64,000 nucleotides of DNA from Zanthoxylum bungeanum (GCA_019454045.1 SKCR01023804.1:512628-576627), one strand, 5' to 3'; shown: positions 24,891 to 35,765, counted from the first letter of the stretch. Notes: generated by a model not told the origin, from the letters alone. Program-made: numbers and translations.

Positions 24891-25092
24891 CATCAACTCA
24901 TCATCGCAGCGTCAGTGTTTGAATGCAGCCTGCCTTCAACTTCAGATAGTAATAATATCACCGGCATTTTCGGGAAAAACTATAAAGAAGGAAACAACGA
25001 TATTGACGCTATTAAGTAAAAACATTTCAAATAAGTGCTAGTATACCAAGAAATAAAACACAGCTCCGCACCTTTTACCAGTTGAGGTAATA

Positions 25093-27227
25093 TCAATGTT
25101 TCCTATACCTTGCCCAAAAAACCTTCTTCAAGACAGAATCATTATCTGCTACTGATCTACTCCACTTGGACCCAAGTGAAAAATGCCGTCTCAAGAAAGG
25201 CTTCACTGAGGAGCTCCTGGTGCCAGAACTAGCTTCCATCTTGGGAGTTTTTTCTTCTGGTTTGGCATCTTTTTGGTTATCAAAATCCTCACAATCATCA
25301 TCGAGATAACTATCTACAACCCGGTTTCTATCTATCTTATGGTATTTTTCCCTTAATTCTGCTTCTGCTTTTAAAGATTTTCTTGACATCTTTGACACTT
25401 GCTTTTCTCCAACCACACATATTGGGCAAGCTGGGTCATACTTATCAGTGTCTGCTGTCATGTTCTCCAAGCATTCGGCATGGTAAACATGTCCGCAGAC
25501 AAGCACGGCAACCACTGAAAGTTCGTTGTTGGTGCCAATTCTCTGGTTGCACCATGAAGATTTCTCTGTCAAGAGCTTCAAGCAAGCACCACAAGCTTGT
25601 ATATCCACGGAGGGTGAACATGAGAATTTGCTGCTGGATCCACTTACATTACAGTGACCAGAACCCAGATGCTCGCTGTCAAAAGACCACCTTTCTCTTT
25701 GAGAAGAGGCTACAAGCTCAGAAAAGGTGCGCATGGACCAACCATCAGAAGACCCACCACATGATCCAGCAGTTAAGTCATTGCTGCAAGCGGTTAGTAC
25801 AAAAGAAGACCTACCTTCAGAGACACAGTAATTATTTGGCGACTTCAATCCCAGGATTCGACTATCAGAAACCTGTCTCAACAGCCTGTGCCCTGGTGAA
25901 CGGCGAGCCCGTCCGGATGGGGTTGAACTGGTAGGGAGTGGATGGTCATGGGTAGACAAAGAATCAGTAGTTGGTGTAGAGAACGATGAAGGAATGGAGA
26001 ATGAAAGCTTTTGTGTAGATGTATCAGCAATGTTTGGTGATTCTAATGAGTTCTTCACCTAAAATAATCAGAAAGAGGCTAGGTGTAAGAATCCATGAAC
26101 AGACAGAAGTGAGGAGCTTCGGCATAACTCAAATCAAAGGCAGCACACACATAAAAACTTTACCACTAACTGAAGTTTCAACAAGAACAAACTCACCTCC
26201 ACAGAATAATTGCTAGCCATGGATTTCACTTCCGCAGAATAATTGCTTGCCATAGATATGTCTAAATCAATAATGCACAAAAATATCAAATACGACACCA
26301 AAAATGGGGAAGAAAAGAGATATTTTCAATGAAGCATATTATCGATGGCAGCATACAAAAAAGGGCAAGTCAAAAAAGCAATGAACCATATTTCAAATAT
26401 CACATCCCAAAGTTTCTGGACCGAGTTAATGTTTAATTCCCAGTTCAATTATTATTATCATCCTACTATGACAGTTAAGATACATGCATTCTACAATTAA
26501 CATTAAAAAAACTAACACAATTGCTCTAACAACAACCAACATGCTACAAGCAAGCAGTTGAAAGCAGGGGAACTAGAAATTCTCAATTTACAAAATTTAA
26601 ATAGAATAGTATGAAACTTCATAGACCAACAACAAAACTAATTTAGGCAAACTAGTTTTGTGAAAAGCAATAAATGAGAACATATGTCCTACACGCGAAG
26701 AATTTTAAAATCCTATTATAGTTATATCTCTTAACACAACATTTATGGACCTGACTCCATAATAGCAGGAAACCGTACAATTAAAAAAAAAAGCATATGG
26801 TCAATATTTCAAAAGTCAAAACTAAATAATAAGACAACATTTAATATGGTCCTAAAGTAAACAGTACAAACGAAAACGAAAACGAAAATGAAAATTCACC
26901 TGAAGGCATCGTCATCAAATTCGCACACATTTCTTCACGGACAGGAGATTTCAGTGAGAATGGTGTTCCAATATTCTCAAGGCTTCCGCCATCAGAAAGA
27001 TTACTTCTTTCAGAACCTAATGTCCCTTTTATCTCCCTACCTAAGTTCCTACTGACTCCATAAGACACTTGATATGGAGATTCTTCAATTTCACCAGCCA
27101 CACGCCTTTGATTATCTCGCCTGAAGCTCCACGATGGAGAGCAAGTGACGGTTCGATGCGAAGCTTCAACTCTGGTTCTCTTAGGAAGGGTTCCATCCCT
27201 TGCAGCAACACAGCAAGCTGACCCCAT
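25093..27227 (-). CDS. RING-H2 zinc-finger protein, probable E3 ubiquitin ligase, three exons
   Basis: The coding exons are 27227-26900, 26261-26197 and 26058-25093 (minus strand), spliced at GT-AG sites in phase 1 and then phase 0. They give 452 residues ending at TGA 25095-25093. The start is ATG 27227, giving MGSACCVAARDGTLP, an N terminus I recognise from a conserved plant RING family; its Gly2 and nearby Cys-Cys suggest possible lipid modification (inference). A Ser-rich, probably disordered middle contains DGWSMRTFSELVASSQRERW, highly conserved in that family. The RING is C3H2C3: Cys287, Cys290, Cys319, His321, His324, Cys327, Cys342, Cys345. The tail is basic. Exon 2 encodes a short duplicated motif (ASNYSAE / ASNYSVE). 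The role as ligase follows from the RING; substrate is unknown. It is divergent from TIC20-I. Confidence 0.88.
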
Positions 27228-27540
27228 AATCACTCGTATACAGAACCGTCTATCTCAAGTAATTGCATGAACTGTATGTTCCTCGCGTGAAATTGACAAA
27301 ATTAAATGTAGAGTAAAAACATAAAATGAATTTTAGATTCCACTATTTTGCAAACAAATGCACGCAATAACTCACAGAAAACAATCAAATGAAAGCTATA
27401 CGGCAACGCTTTGAGTGTCAATGAGCAAAGAGACACGAAACATTAACTCAGATTCAGTCAAAAACGAGAAATAAAATCAGTTGACGAAAAGACTCACCAG
27501 TTTAAGGTGAGCAATCGCGGCATCATGAGGGAATTTTAGG
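27228..27540 (-). other. 5' untranslated region of the RING gene with probable leader intron
   Basis: A strong donor lies at 27498/27497 on the minus strand (AAACTG then gtgagt). Plausible acceptors occur near 27277-27270. If the acceptor acatacag is used, the mature leader would carry a 12-codon uORF starting ATGCAATTACTTG and ending TGA just before the main ATG. The transcript start is not known. The intron is inferred from splice consensus only. Confidence 0.45.
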
Positions 27541-28030
27541 GAAATCCACCGTGGCTCACGACATGAGCAAGAGACGAGATGATTTCTCGCCGTTTCTTAA
27601 TCTCTTATCGTTTCTCCCACTTCTCGTCGGATTCTCTCTCTCCCTATCTATCTATATCCGGCGACGCCAAATTTTCTCCAACGGCCAGTTTCTCGCAGTC
27701 AGTATAAACGGATCTCCTCTCGCCGGTCCGTGTCTCTTTCTCTTTTCCCCTCTTTTATGACGAGGTGCACTCTTATTGCAGCACGGGCGCCCATCCAAAC
27801 GCGGGTTTTTAATGGGCCTTTCCTTAGTCGAAAGAGAAGTTAAAGAGATTACTAAATGCACCCCTGTTATTATCTGTGGATACTACAACTAATGGGCTTT
27901 GTTTTCAACCGTCACCGTAATTATACCACAGTTTCCTTGTTCAAAACCACTTGAGCTAGTTCTCTTCCAGATTAACTCGGAAGGATAGGATAGCCTATGA
28001 AACCGAGAGGGATTTAGCGAGAAACCCTAG
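27541..28030. promoter_or_regulatory. Shared divergent promoter region of the RING gene and TIC20-I
   Basis: The two host genes are transcribed away from each other from this region. It holds two site II elements (TGGGCC 27813-27818, TGGGCT 27893-27898) and a telo-box AAACCCTA at 28022-28029. In plants this pairing is common in growth-linked and plastid or mitochondrial biogenesis genes. No clear TATA box is seen for TIC20-I. A 69-codon plus-strand frame at 27551-27760 is probably incidental. Confidence 0.6.
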
Positions 28031-28082
28031 TGACTTTGAAGTATTATTTTAGGACCTCTGCTTCATCAAATTTCAATTCAAG

Positions 28083-28309
28083 GTAATTTCTTTACGTAAT
28101 CTGAGTCTATGGCTCAATGCATTTCGGTTAATTGTTGTTATGTTCGATTCGCATTTCGTTTGGAGGATATGAAAATAATATATTTATATATATAAGTTTT
28201 TTAAATTAAAGCAAAAATTAGGACCTTACCTTTGTGCTTTCAAATGTTTTTTTTTTTTGGTTCTCTCCTTCGGTGAAGGACACGATTTAGAGAAATGGGA
28301 AGCTCAAAA

Positions 28310-28346
<37 letters not shown>

Positions 28347-29300
28347 GCAATATTTAAATTTTAAGTTTTTCCCATTGCTCTTTTATAAACGGAAGCAAAA
28401 TGATGGTCAAGAATTCTGAGGTTTTTATTTTACTCTGTTTTCTTGACAACAGGTAGAATTTCGTCCTCTTTGTTCGGAACATTCCTTTTTTTGTAAAAAA
28501 TTTATTAGAATATATTTTTGGAGCTTAATTTTCGATTTGGTTTATGAATCTATTGATATATAGTAAGATTGATCTTTCAGATTATTAACTTTTGTTTAAA
28601 GAAAATAGAAATCAACCCAGAGAATCTGAAAATTTAAGGGTGTGATGATTGATTTGAGGTCAATCACAAATGGTGCAGATAAGATTTATTGAAGAAGGCA
28701 TTAGAGTTTCATTTGTAATGATGAAGTACTGAGATATAGTCTATCTTGTGATTTTGTCATGTTTAGCTTCATGGCTTGGTGGTATTACTAATTACTTTGG
28801 TAGTTTGATAAGTCAATGTACAATCTGAGTTTTTCTCAGAGTGGAGACCCTTCTCTCACAATATCCTTTGTGCATATAGCATGTTTGGTTGCTGATCTTC
28901 TCGAGTTGGTAGTTTGTGTAAACTGCTTAACAATTTTTTGGGTGCATTATGTAGTAATCTTCTTTATATGTTGTGTAGAGCACATCCTTGATTCCATTTA
29001 CTCCTTCTGTGAAGTGGAATCCTTGTGAACCTACAATTTATTTCATTTTCGCTGCAAATGATCAGAAAGTTGATCTCGTTAAGATCGTAGAAACTTTTTC
29101 CATTTATATTCCCTATTAAGAAACATAATCAGTAAACAATGGTTTACTTTTGAAATTTACAAATCATAGTGACTGCATCTAGCTTGAGAAATTGGAGGGT
29201 TCCTTCTGTTATCTGTTCTGATATTTTCTTTTATTTTCCTGGGTGTTCTTATCATTTTGATCTTATTGTGCTCACCTTTTTTCATACTTTCATCTTACAG
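28083..29300 (+). other. Probable 5' UTR intron of TIC20-I
   Basis: A donor at 28083 (TTCAAG then gtaattt) and an acceptor at 29299-29300 (cttacag), or at about 29315 (catatag), would remove about 1.2 kb between the presumed leader (telo-box at 28022) and the start codon at 29319. The intron is T-rich and contains a T27 run at 28315-28341. It is inferred from splice consensus and the distance from promoter to ATG. Confidence 0.55.
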
Positions 29301-29318
29301 TAGTCTTTCATATAGGTT

Positions 29319-30293
29319 TTGGCGATGATTCTAAATGGACACAATACACTCGCTGGGCGTGTTCCTACAAATACAAAAGCAAAAGCATGTAAGCCACAGC
29401 AAAGTGGTTCTGTTTTTGCAAGTATTCCTTGTTTGCCCGCTCATTCGGCTGGTTCAAGCACCAGGAGTTCATGGGGAACACATAGATCCTGGTGTTCTGG
29501 AGGTATATCTTCATTGGAACATATTTAGGCTTTGCGCTGAGCTGGGCCTTAATTTTGGAAAGTCTTATTAATTTGTGCAATCTGATGATTCAGAAATGAT
29601 CCAGAGTGTGTGGTAGATTTATCCAATGTTCTAATATATATTGTTTTATATGCAGGCTTTCATGCCTTGTACCTTTCTGCTGCATCGACCCCGCTTTTAA
29701 GTGGGGATCAAGGTAGTCTGTCTCACACGATCCCCTCATTACCTACAAGGCGCAGATCTCGATTGTCTCCTCGAGCTTCAAAGGATGTCCCATACAGTTT
29801 TCGCTTTCCTCCTATGACCAAGAAGCCCAGATGGTGGTGGAGGGCTTTGGCATGCATTCCTTATTTAATGCCACTCCATGAAACATGGATGTATGCTGAG
29901 ACAGCATATCACTTGCACCCTTTCCTAGAAGACTTCGAGTATTTGACCTATCCCTTTCTGGAAGCCATTGGAAAATTGCCAGTCTGGTTCTTGATGGCTT
30001 ATTTTTTTGTTGCATATCTTGGAGTGGTTAGGAGAAAAGAGTGGCCTCACTTTTTCAGATTCCATGTGGTAATGGGAATGCTATTGGAGATTGCTCTGCA
30101 GGTGGTAGGGACTGCAAGCACCTGGTTGCCGTATGGGTTATACTGGGGTAAGTTGGGGATGCACTTTTGGACCGCTGTGGCATTTGGTTTCCTTTTCACT
30201 GTTTTAGAGTGTATAAGATGTGCTCTTAGGGGTATGTATGCCGACCTCCCATTTTTCTGCGATGCTGCTTATATCCAAATTCCATATGAATAA
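29319..30293 (+). CDS. TIC20-I: TIC20-I, inner-envelope chloroplast protein import channel subunit
   Basis: The exons are 29319-29502 and 29656-30293, joined in phase 1 at GT-AG sites (G then GC gives Gly62). They encode 273 residues, close to the length of Arabidopsis TIC20-I as I recall it. Residues 1 to about 100 are Ser/Arg-rich without acidic clusters, a chloroplast transit peptide. The mature part begins near SKDVPYSFRFPPMTKKP and has four hydrophobic segments: around WWWRALACIPYLMPL, FLMAYFFVAYLGVV, VVMGMLLEIALQVV and FWTAVAFGFLF. HETWMYAETAYHLHPFL is a signature of the family. TIC20 forms the core of the TIC complex, moving preproteins across the inner envelope. The start could be ATG 29319 or ATG 29325, two codons later. 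The 3' UTR probably runs to about 30590. No lesion is seen. Confidence 0.95.
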
Positions 30294-30590
30294 GGAGCTA
30301 GGTACGATATAGAATCTAGTCTGGGCTTCCATTTTGTTGCGGTTATGTTGTACGGTGGCTTTTCGAGCTAAAATTGCATGGATTTATGTTGAAAATTGCC
30401 TTGTGCAAATGTATCAAATCTAATTCTTATGTTTGTGCTTACCATCCAGTCTTGTGTTCTCATTCCTGTATTATCTTGACTCATGAATACAGGTTCACCA
30501 CAACTTCCCTACCACCAAACAGTCTTGGGGTACGTGGATTTTTTTTTTTTTTTTCTTATTTTTATTTTTTATTTTTATGAAAAACAGTCT
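30294..30590 (+). other. Probable 3' untranslated region of TIC20-I
   Basis: Non-coding sequence follows the stop codon and ends in a T-rich stretch near 30539-30575. The poly(A) site cannot be fixed from sequence alone. Confidence 0.4.
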
Positions 30591-33500
30591 CACAACTTTT
30601 TGCTTGGCCTATACAAGTCATAACCTATAGCTTTGTGATGGCAACAGAAACTGTCTGAAAGCATCAAGTAGCCCCATGGCAGAGGTCATTGCCACCCTTT
30701 TGAAACTTGTTTGTAGACAAGGATACCCTACTTAGCACTTCAATGATCGGGAGTATTTAAAATCTTATTAAAAATATTTGAAATCTCTTGATAATAGGTT
30801 TGAAAACATAAGTTAAATTACACTTTGAAACTGATTCTTAGCTCTGATAACTAATAAAACTTCATAGGCACCCCAACTTATCACACTTATTAGTCGAGAT
30901 GATAAAATGTGTACGTCACAAAGAAAATATTTTGTTACAAATGAATAAGTCACACCTACTAAATTTTTTAATGAATTTACTTTTGTGTCTTTTTGCCCTC
31001 AATTATTAGGGTTATTTTATACATCTATTGTGGGTATGTCATTTTAGTCTCACATCATCACACTATCTGTTGCCTTACAAGCTGCAGGCCACTGTCAAAA
31101 GCAATAGCTTAAGTGTTTGATCACCTCATAATCTCATATGTTTATAATGGACATTTTACCATTACTCCATTATCTGATAGGCTCTACTCAAATAAAAAAT
31201 TGGAGCTAAAAAACATAAAACTAACCTTATAAATTTTTTATGAATATATGAGAGAAGGTGATACCCAATACTTGTTGAATTCCGAAGTCATCAATGTTGA
31301 TTAAATTTATGGGCATTTTAGTATAAGATTCTTACATCTCTTGCGGAGAGTATTGTAAATGTTGAACCCAATTTGGAGACAGACCAAACCGTTGGACTGA
31401 CGAAATTCCAAAACGAATAATATCAAAAAGCCGGATAATCCCACACTAAGTGTATAGCTTTTTACAATGGGTGCTTGGAAATTGATACTTCTGGCTTCAA
31501 CCTATGAAAGCCACTGGTTCAATTACAACAGCCTGTTAAAATATATATATATATATATATATTATATAATGGGTGATGCTTATTGATGTTGAGTGAATGA
31601 ATTTTTGTATTACTTTTGGTGGCCGATGCTCTTCCATTAATGACGTTTTAATAAATAGTTGCTTTTGATTATAACTCCTCATCCCCACCATACAAGATTA
31701 ATTAAATTATTAATAACTCTTGCCTTTTGTCTGTAACTTCTTTTAAACAGCACTTAGGCAAATATTTACTTGTAGCATATAGCCATTAAAAAACACTGAC
31801 TGCACTAAACTAAGAGAAGGAAAATGACACCATTCTCTCAACTGGATGCAACTCTTATTAAATAAAAAATATTTTTTAAAATGGGCAACCACTAGCTTTC
31901 ATCATCTTCTAATAATCTAATTATCATTAAACTTTTCCTGTCATTTAAATAATTAAAACCCATACATGAAAAGGGATTATGACAAAATGGATTGCATCAT
32001 ATTTTTTTTTGCTTCCCCTTATAGCTATTGCTTCGTTGGAAAATGCATTGCCTTGCCTAAATTCACTAATCTCTTGCTCCCTTTTTTTTGTTGCTTTAAT
32101 TAATTGGCTTGCTCTCCTTAATTTCCATTCATTCCTTTTTTATTATTATAATTAACCATCATCTTTAATATTCTTGTGTGAATATTCGTATAAAATGCGT
32201 CGATGACATCATATTTTCTTTAATTTTATCATTTTTCATCTGATTTTTATCACGTGGATATATCAAGAGAATTAATAGATACAAATGCGAGAAGAATTCA
32301 ACGAATATAAGAGTATACACTGGGAGCACCCAAAGTTTATGTGTAAAGAAATTATAGTGAGGATAAAAAATAAATCAATAAAGAAGAATTGTAAGGGAAA
32401 TTGAGAATTTTCCAACGTTATTGTAAAACATAATCACCAGTTGTCCGAGTATAAAATGATGGATAATGAATAAACATTAGATTCAATTAAAAATAAGTGT
32501 TTACTTCTCACTTTAAGATCAAAACCGGTCTGAAAAGCTTTTAAAAGTGTAGGAGTATTGTATTGAAAAGTCCCAAAAGAGCGTAGATTTGAGTTCAAAT
32601 CTAGAGAGTGTGTTTCTTGTAAGAGTCCGTGAACGTTATTCACAAAAATATTACAATCTGAAAATTATATTGAGCATATATTGAATTAATGGTTGTTAGG
32701 TGATAGAAATGAAAAATATATTATGATCATCAATTCAGTTCTCGAGATAAAACCAATTTGAATTTTAATTCTAATAGGAGAGCTAACAATGAAAGTCAAT
32801 ATTGGAAAAATTTATTATAAACTATCCATCATAGACCAAATTGTTGTGGTTAGTTGGAATTCAAACATGCAATTTAAAAAGTAAAATGCGTAAAATTTAA
32901 TGAAAATGCATTGAACCTAGGCAAAATTATTGGCAGTTTCTAGCACACTTAGCGAAACAGCTATACAAAATTTAGAATTGGAGACACAAGAAAAAGAGTG
33001 ACATAAACTTATTTTTTAAAAAATATTTGCTGTCCTGTTTGATAATATATTTAATTAAACTTATTCATGATCAACTTATAAAAAGATTTTAGTGACATTA
33101 AAATTTAAAAATGTTGTTTCTCTAAGATTAATATTTATAAATTAATTAATTTACAGCATCAAACAGAAGTAGCAATTGTTGTTTCTTAATATTATAGTTG
33201 GCTGTTTTTAATATATATTTCTTTTTCAGTATTCACACTTAAGGGATTAAGTAATAATTAATCCGAAAAAAAAAATGGAAATGATTTCACCCTTGGAAGA
33301 AAAGAAAGGGCAACCAAATAGAAATACGGCCTCAACAAATTAAGCAGAGTTTAATTATTAAATTAAAAGCTGTTTCTTTCATATAACCTGCTAGTAGCTC
33401 GTGGAAAATATCTCATTACTGAATACACCTAATTTTGATGTAAACCAATAATTAATTAAGCAATAATTGACTAATTAATAAAGAATTTAACCAATATCTC

Positions 33501-33605
33501 TCATTCTAGAATTCCTAATTTTGATGTAACTGAGGCATGAGTTATGTAGTATCATAAATTTATAAATAAAAGATATGTGTGATTCAATTATCATTTATTT
33601 AAGAG
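30591..33605. other. AT-rich intergenic region, no gene seen
   Basis: It contains an (AT)11 microsatellite at 31541-31562, a SINE fragment near 32570-32635, and many A/T tracts. No ORF resembles a protein; the 69-codon minus frame at 32434-32643 overlaps the SINE fragment. Confidence 0.55.
32570..32635 (+). mobile_element. 5' fragment of a tRNA-type SINE
   Basis: It contains TTGAGTTCAAATCTAGAGAG followed by gtgtttcttgtaagagtccg. This matches the B-box region and following sequence of the better preserved copies at 48950-49273 (TTCGAATTCAGAGAGTGCG and so on). It is truncated after about 65 bp. Confidence 0.5.
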
Positions 33606-33759
33606 AAATGATATTTGTAAAAGAGGGACACAAAATAGCATATAAAGATTTTTTTTGTAAATCTTTTCGTCAACCACCAAAAATTTTATTTTGAAAAAAC
33701 TTTCAAAAGTACGTAGTTTTATATGCTGTTTTTGTCACCATTTTATATAAATATCATTT
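33606..33759. mobile_element. MITE-like foldback element
   Basis: The 154-bp sequence has long imperfect terminal inverted repeats. The left arm at 33606-33647 (aaatgatatttg, then a gggacacaaaatagcatataaa block) pairs with the right arm at 33719-33759, whose reverse complement carries aaatgatattta and a gtgacaaaaacagcatataaa block. It has no coding capacity. The superfamily is not assignable, because no clear target duplication is visible. Confidence 0.7.
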
Positions 33760-33935
33760 TTTTATTTAATAATTTATTTAATTTTTTATTTTAAAAAAAT
33801 AAAATAATATTTTTTATTTTGTTAATTTTATTAGTTTTAATTTTTAATTACATTCTATTACATTTTTATTTATATATGCATATTATTTTGTATTTTTTTT
33901 ATTATATTCTAATTTATTTTATTAATTTATTTTTT

Positions 33936-34106
33936 CCGGACTCGGGTCTATCCTGACCGGACCCGTGCGATTCCGGGTCCGGATCCGGATTCGCCCAGGT
34001 CCTAATTTATTAAACTCGGGTCTGGATATTTTAATCACGGACCCGGGTCTATCCGGAGAGCCATGCGGATCCGGGCCGGGTCCGGGTAAATTTGACACCC
34101 CTAAGT
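33936..34106. repeat. GC-rich repeat with GGGTC/CGGGT motifs, possible transposon end
   Basis: In an AT-rich setting, this 170-bp patch is full of ccgggtccgg-type units and ends aaatttgacacccctaa. The reverse complement of that end (TTAGGGGTGTCAAATTT) resembles the tips of plant hAT-like non-autonomous elements. No partner terminus was found to the left, so it may be truncated. Confidence 0.4.
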
Positions 34107-34730
34107 GACGTGATACTTCTGATATAATTTAGAATTTTTTCTTGAGTGCTTAAAATCATATTAATTTTTTTTTTTAAATTAAAAGTTTTTAAAATCTTGA
34201 TAAAATATTTAAAAACTCCAATTAAATAGTACTATTAAATTACCCTTAATTTGTTTTTTTATCCCATTGTATTGTTTAGAGAGATGCAAAATTGCAATTT
34301 CAAATACTCTTTACATAAACAAATTATTGGCTAGTAATATAATAAGATCAAATCATAGAATTAAATATCATCAAGACAAATAAAGAAAATAACATTACAC
34401 AAAATGATAAAAACAACTAATACTTGAATACAGAAGAGACATACATATTTATAGTGGGCACATTTACAATGACGATTTTTTTCCCCCAATTACTAGTGCC
34501 ATTGATTCTCTCATGGGTATTTAATTAATCAACTAGAAGACTAGAAGCTAAAATTAATAATTAAAAAAAAAAAAAAAAAAAAAACAAAGACAACCTCATT
34601 TTGCACTCGACTAATTGAGACCACAAACAAGCAAACAAACAAAATCACCAGCAATAAAAATCACAAAAGACACCCAGAATTGACCAATATCTACCACATG
34701 ATCCTGATCATAATGATGGTGTTGTGATGA

Positions 34731-35141
34731 TCAATAATTTTGAAACATATCTGGAGAAGCCATGATGGGTTGGTTAAGATACATGGTGTTGTTGTTGTTG
34801 TTGTTGTTCATGAAATGATCATCATGTGGATGATGATGATGATGATGATGATCAAGATTAAATATCCCAGTGCTTGTAGAGTTAATAAAATTGAGGATCT
34901 CATTAAGAGACTGAAGCCTTTGGGTAAGTTCCATGAACTGAGCTCTTAAGATTGAATTCTCAGCCTCAATGTTCATGTAGTGCTGTGTGGTGATATTGAT
35001 GCTTGTCAATATTTGGCTATTATCTTTCCTTATCTGAGCCACTTGGTCCATCAAATCATCCAAGTGCTTCTGCTTTCTCATCCTTGATCTTCTTGCAGAT
35101 TCTCGATTCGATTGCATTCTTTTTCTCTTTCTTTGATCCAT
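34731..35141 (-). CDS. S1-group bZIP transcription factor (bZIP11/bZIP44/bZIP2 type), N-terminally shortened
   Basis: An intronless frame of 136 residues starts at ATG 35141 and ends at TGA 34731-34733. The basic region (residues 4-25) has the invariant N12-x7-R20 core, NRESARRSR. The zipper follows with heptad positions L30, I37, I44, T51, I58, L65, L72 and L79, the long zipper of group S. The C terminus has a His7 run, an Asn7 run and the family ending NQPIMAS. These factors bind ACGT/ACTCAT-type sites as dimers with group C bZIPs and link sugar status to amino-acid metabolism. Upstream in frame are remnants of the usual N terminus (GSEEDL at 35157-35174), cut off by TAG 35154-35156. An SSGNSSV remnant lies in another frame, and no upstream ATG exists. 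Either the N terminus was lost or the gene is decaying. The sucrose-control uORF lies 238 bases upstream. Confidence 0.88.
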   Translation of the reverse strand: MDQRKRKRMQSNRESARRSRMRKQKHLDDLMDQVAQIRKDNSQILTSINITTQHYMNIEAENSILRAQFMELTQRLQSLNEILNFINSTSTGIFNLDHHHHHHHPHDDHFMNNNNNNNTMYLNQPIMASPDMFQNY

Positions 35142-35156
35142 CACCACCTGTAACTA

Positions 35157-35225
35157 TAAATCTTCTTCAGATCCTGAGTTAGTTGTTTTGATTCAACTGA
35201 GGAGTTCCCACTAGAGGAAGTAACA
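35157..35225 (-). pseudogene. Decayed N-terminal codons of the bZIP main ORF
   Basis: Minus-strand translation gives TNSGSEEDL in the main-ORF frame (ending at stop TAG 35154-35156) and TSSSGNSSV in a different frame just upstream. In S1 bZIPs these motifs form a continuous Ser-rich N terminus starting with Met. Here the start codon is missing, the frame shifts once and a stop intervenes, so the segment is untranslated or not joined to the bZIP. Confidence 0.65.
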
Positions 35226-35379
35226 ACAACAATTATATTTTTATATATACACCAAAGGCCAAAAACAAAATAGTGGGGGATTTCAGAATTGCTCTCTGAG
35301 ACACAGGACCCGTTATTATATTTATCCAGCTACTATATAAATAGAAATATGTGTGCGTATATTTGACTTGAGAAGTTAT

Positions 35380-35505
35380 TTATGAAAAAACATAGAACCA
35401 GTAGAGGAAAACAACAGAGAAAGATTGAACTAGATGGGTCCTGCGCCTCAGGGAGGAATTTATCATAAACCCAGAACGGAGGATTTCGCTAAGAACTGGA
35501 GACAT
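35380..35505 (-). promoter_or_regulatory. Sucrose-control (SC) peptide uORF of the S1-group bZIP gene
   Basis: A 41-codon upstream ORF begins at ATG 35505. It begins MSPVLSEILRSG, contains SLRRRTHLVQSFSVV and ends FLYWFYVFS. This is the conserved SC-peptide found in the leaders of Arabidopsis bZIP1, 2, 11, 44 and 53. In that family high sucrose makes the nascent peptide stall the ribosome at the uORF stop, repressing translation of the main ORF. All C-terminal residues I know to be conserved (YWFYVFS then stop) are present, so the switch should be functional. The in-frame extension upstream lacks an ATG, so 35505 is the start. Confidence 0.95.
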
Positions 35506-35518
35506 GAATTTCAAACAT
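35489..35518 (-). other. Nine-codon uORF overlapping the SC uORF
   Basis: ATG at 35518 opens a short frame, MFEIHVSSS then TAG. It starts 13 bases before the SC uORF and overlaps it in another frame. Ribosomes starting here would bypass the SC start, so it could tune sucrose repression. S1 bZIP leaders commonly hold several uORFs. Confidence 0.6.
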
Positions 35519-35757
35519 TGATCAATGATATATTTAACATCAAAAGAATATTTATGAAAGAAATTAGGGTTTCGTTTTTGGGAAGAATAACAAAATAGAA
35601 GCAACAGATCTGTAATCAAAACCCTAAACTTGAAACTGGAATAATAACAAAGTGAGAGAGAGAAAGAGGAAGGCTGATTAATGAGAGGCTATATCTTAAG
35701 AAGAGGAGGAGGATAGAGTAGAAGGAGGAAGAGGTTTTTGAGAGAATTGGAGGGGCA

Positions 35758-35765
35758 ATTTATAC
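35758..35765 (-). promoter_or_regulatory. TATA box of the bZIP gene
   Basis: On the minus strand the sequence is TATAAATT, followed by a CT-rich stretch (CTCCAATTCTCTC, CCTCTTCC) typical of plant transcription starts. It lies about 250 bases upstream of the SC uORF, a leader length normal for S1 bZIP genes. Confidence 0.65.

Noticed and set aside
25383..25934. A 183-codon plus-strand frame opposite the RING gene
   Set aside because: It is fully antisense to the conserved RING exon 3; the conservation signal belongs to the minus strand.
27551..27760. A 69-codon plus-strand frame with a hydrophobic stretch between the RING gene and TIC20-I
   Set aside because: It lies in the presumed promoter/leader region of both genes. 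There is no family resemblance, and the CT-rich composition alone gives Leu/Ser/Phe-rich translation.
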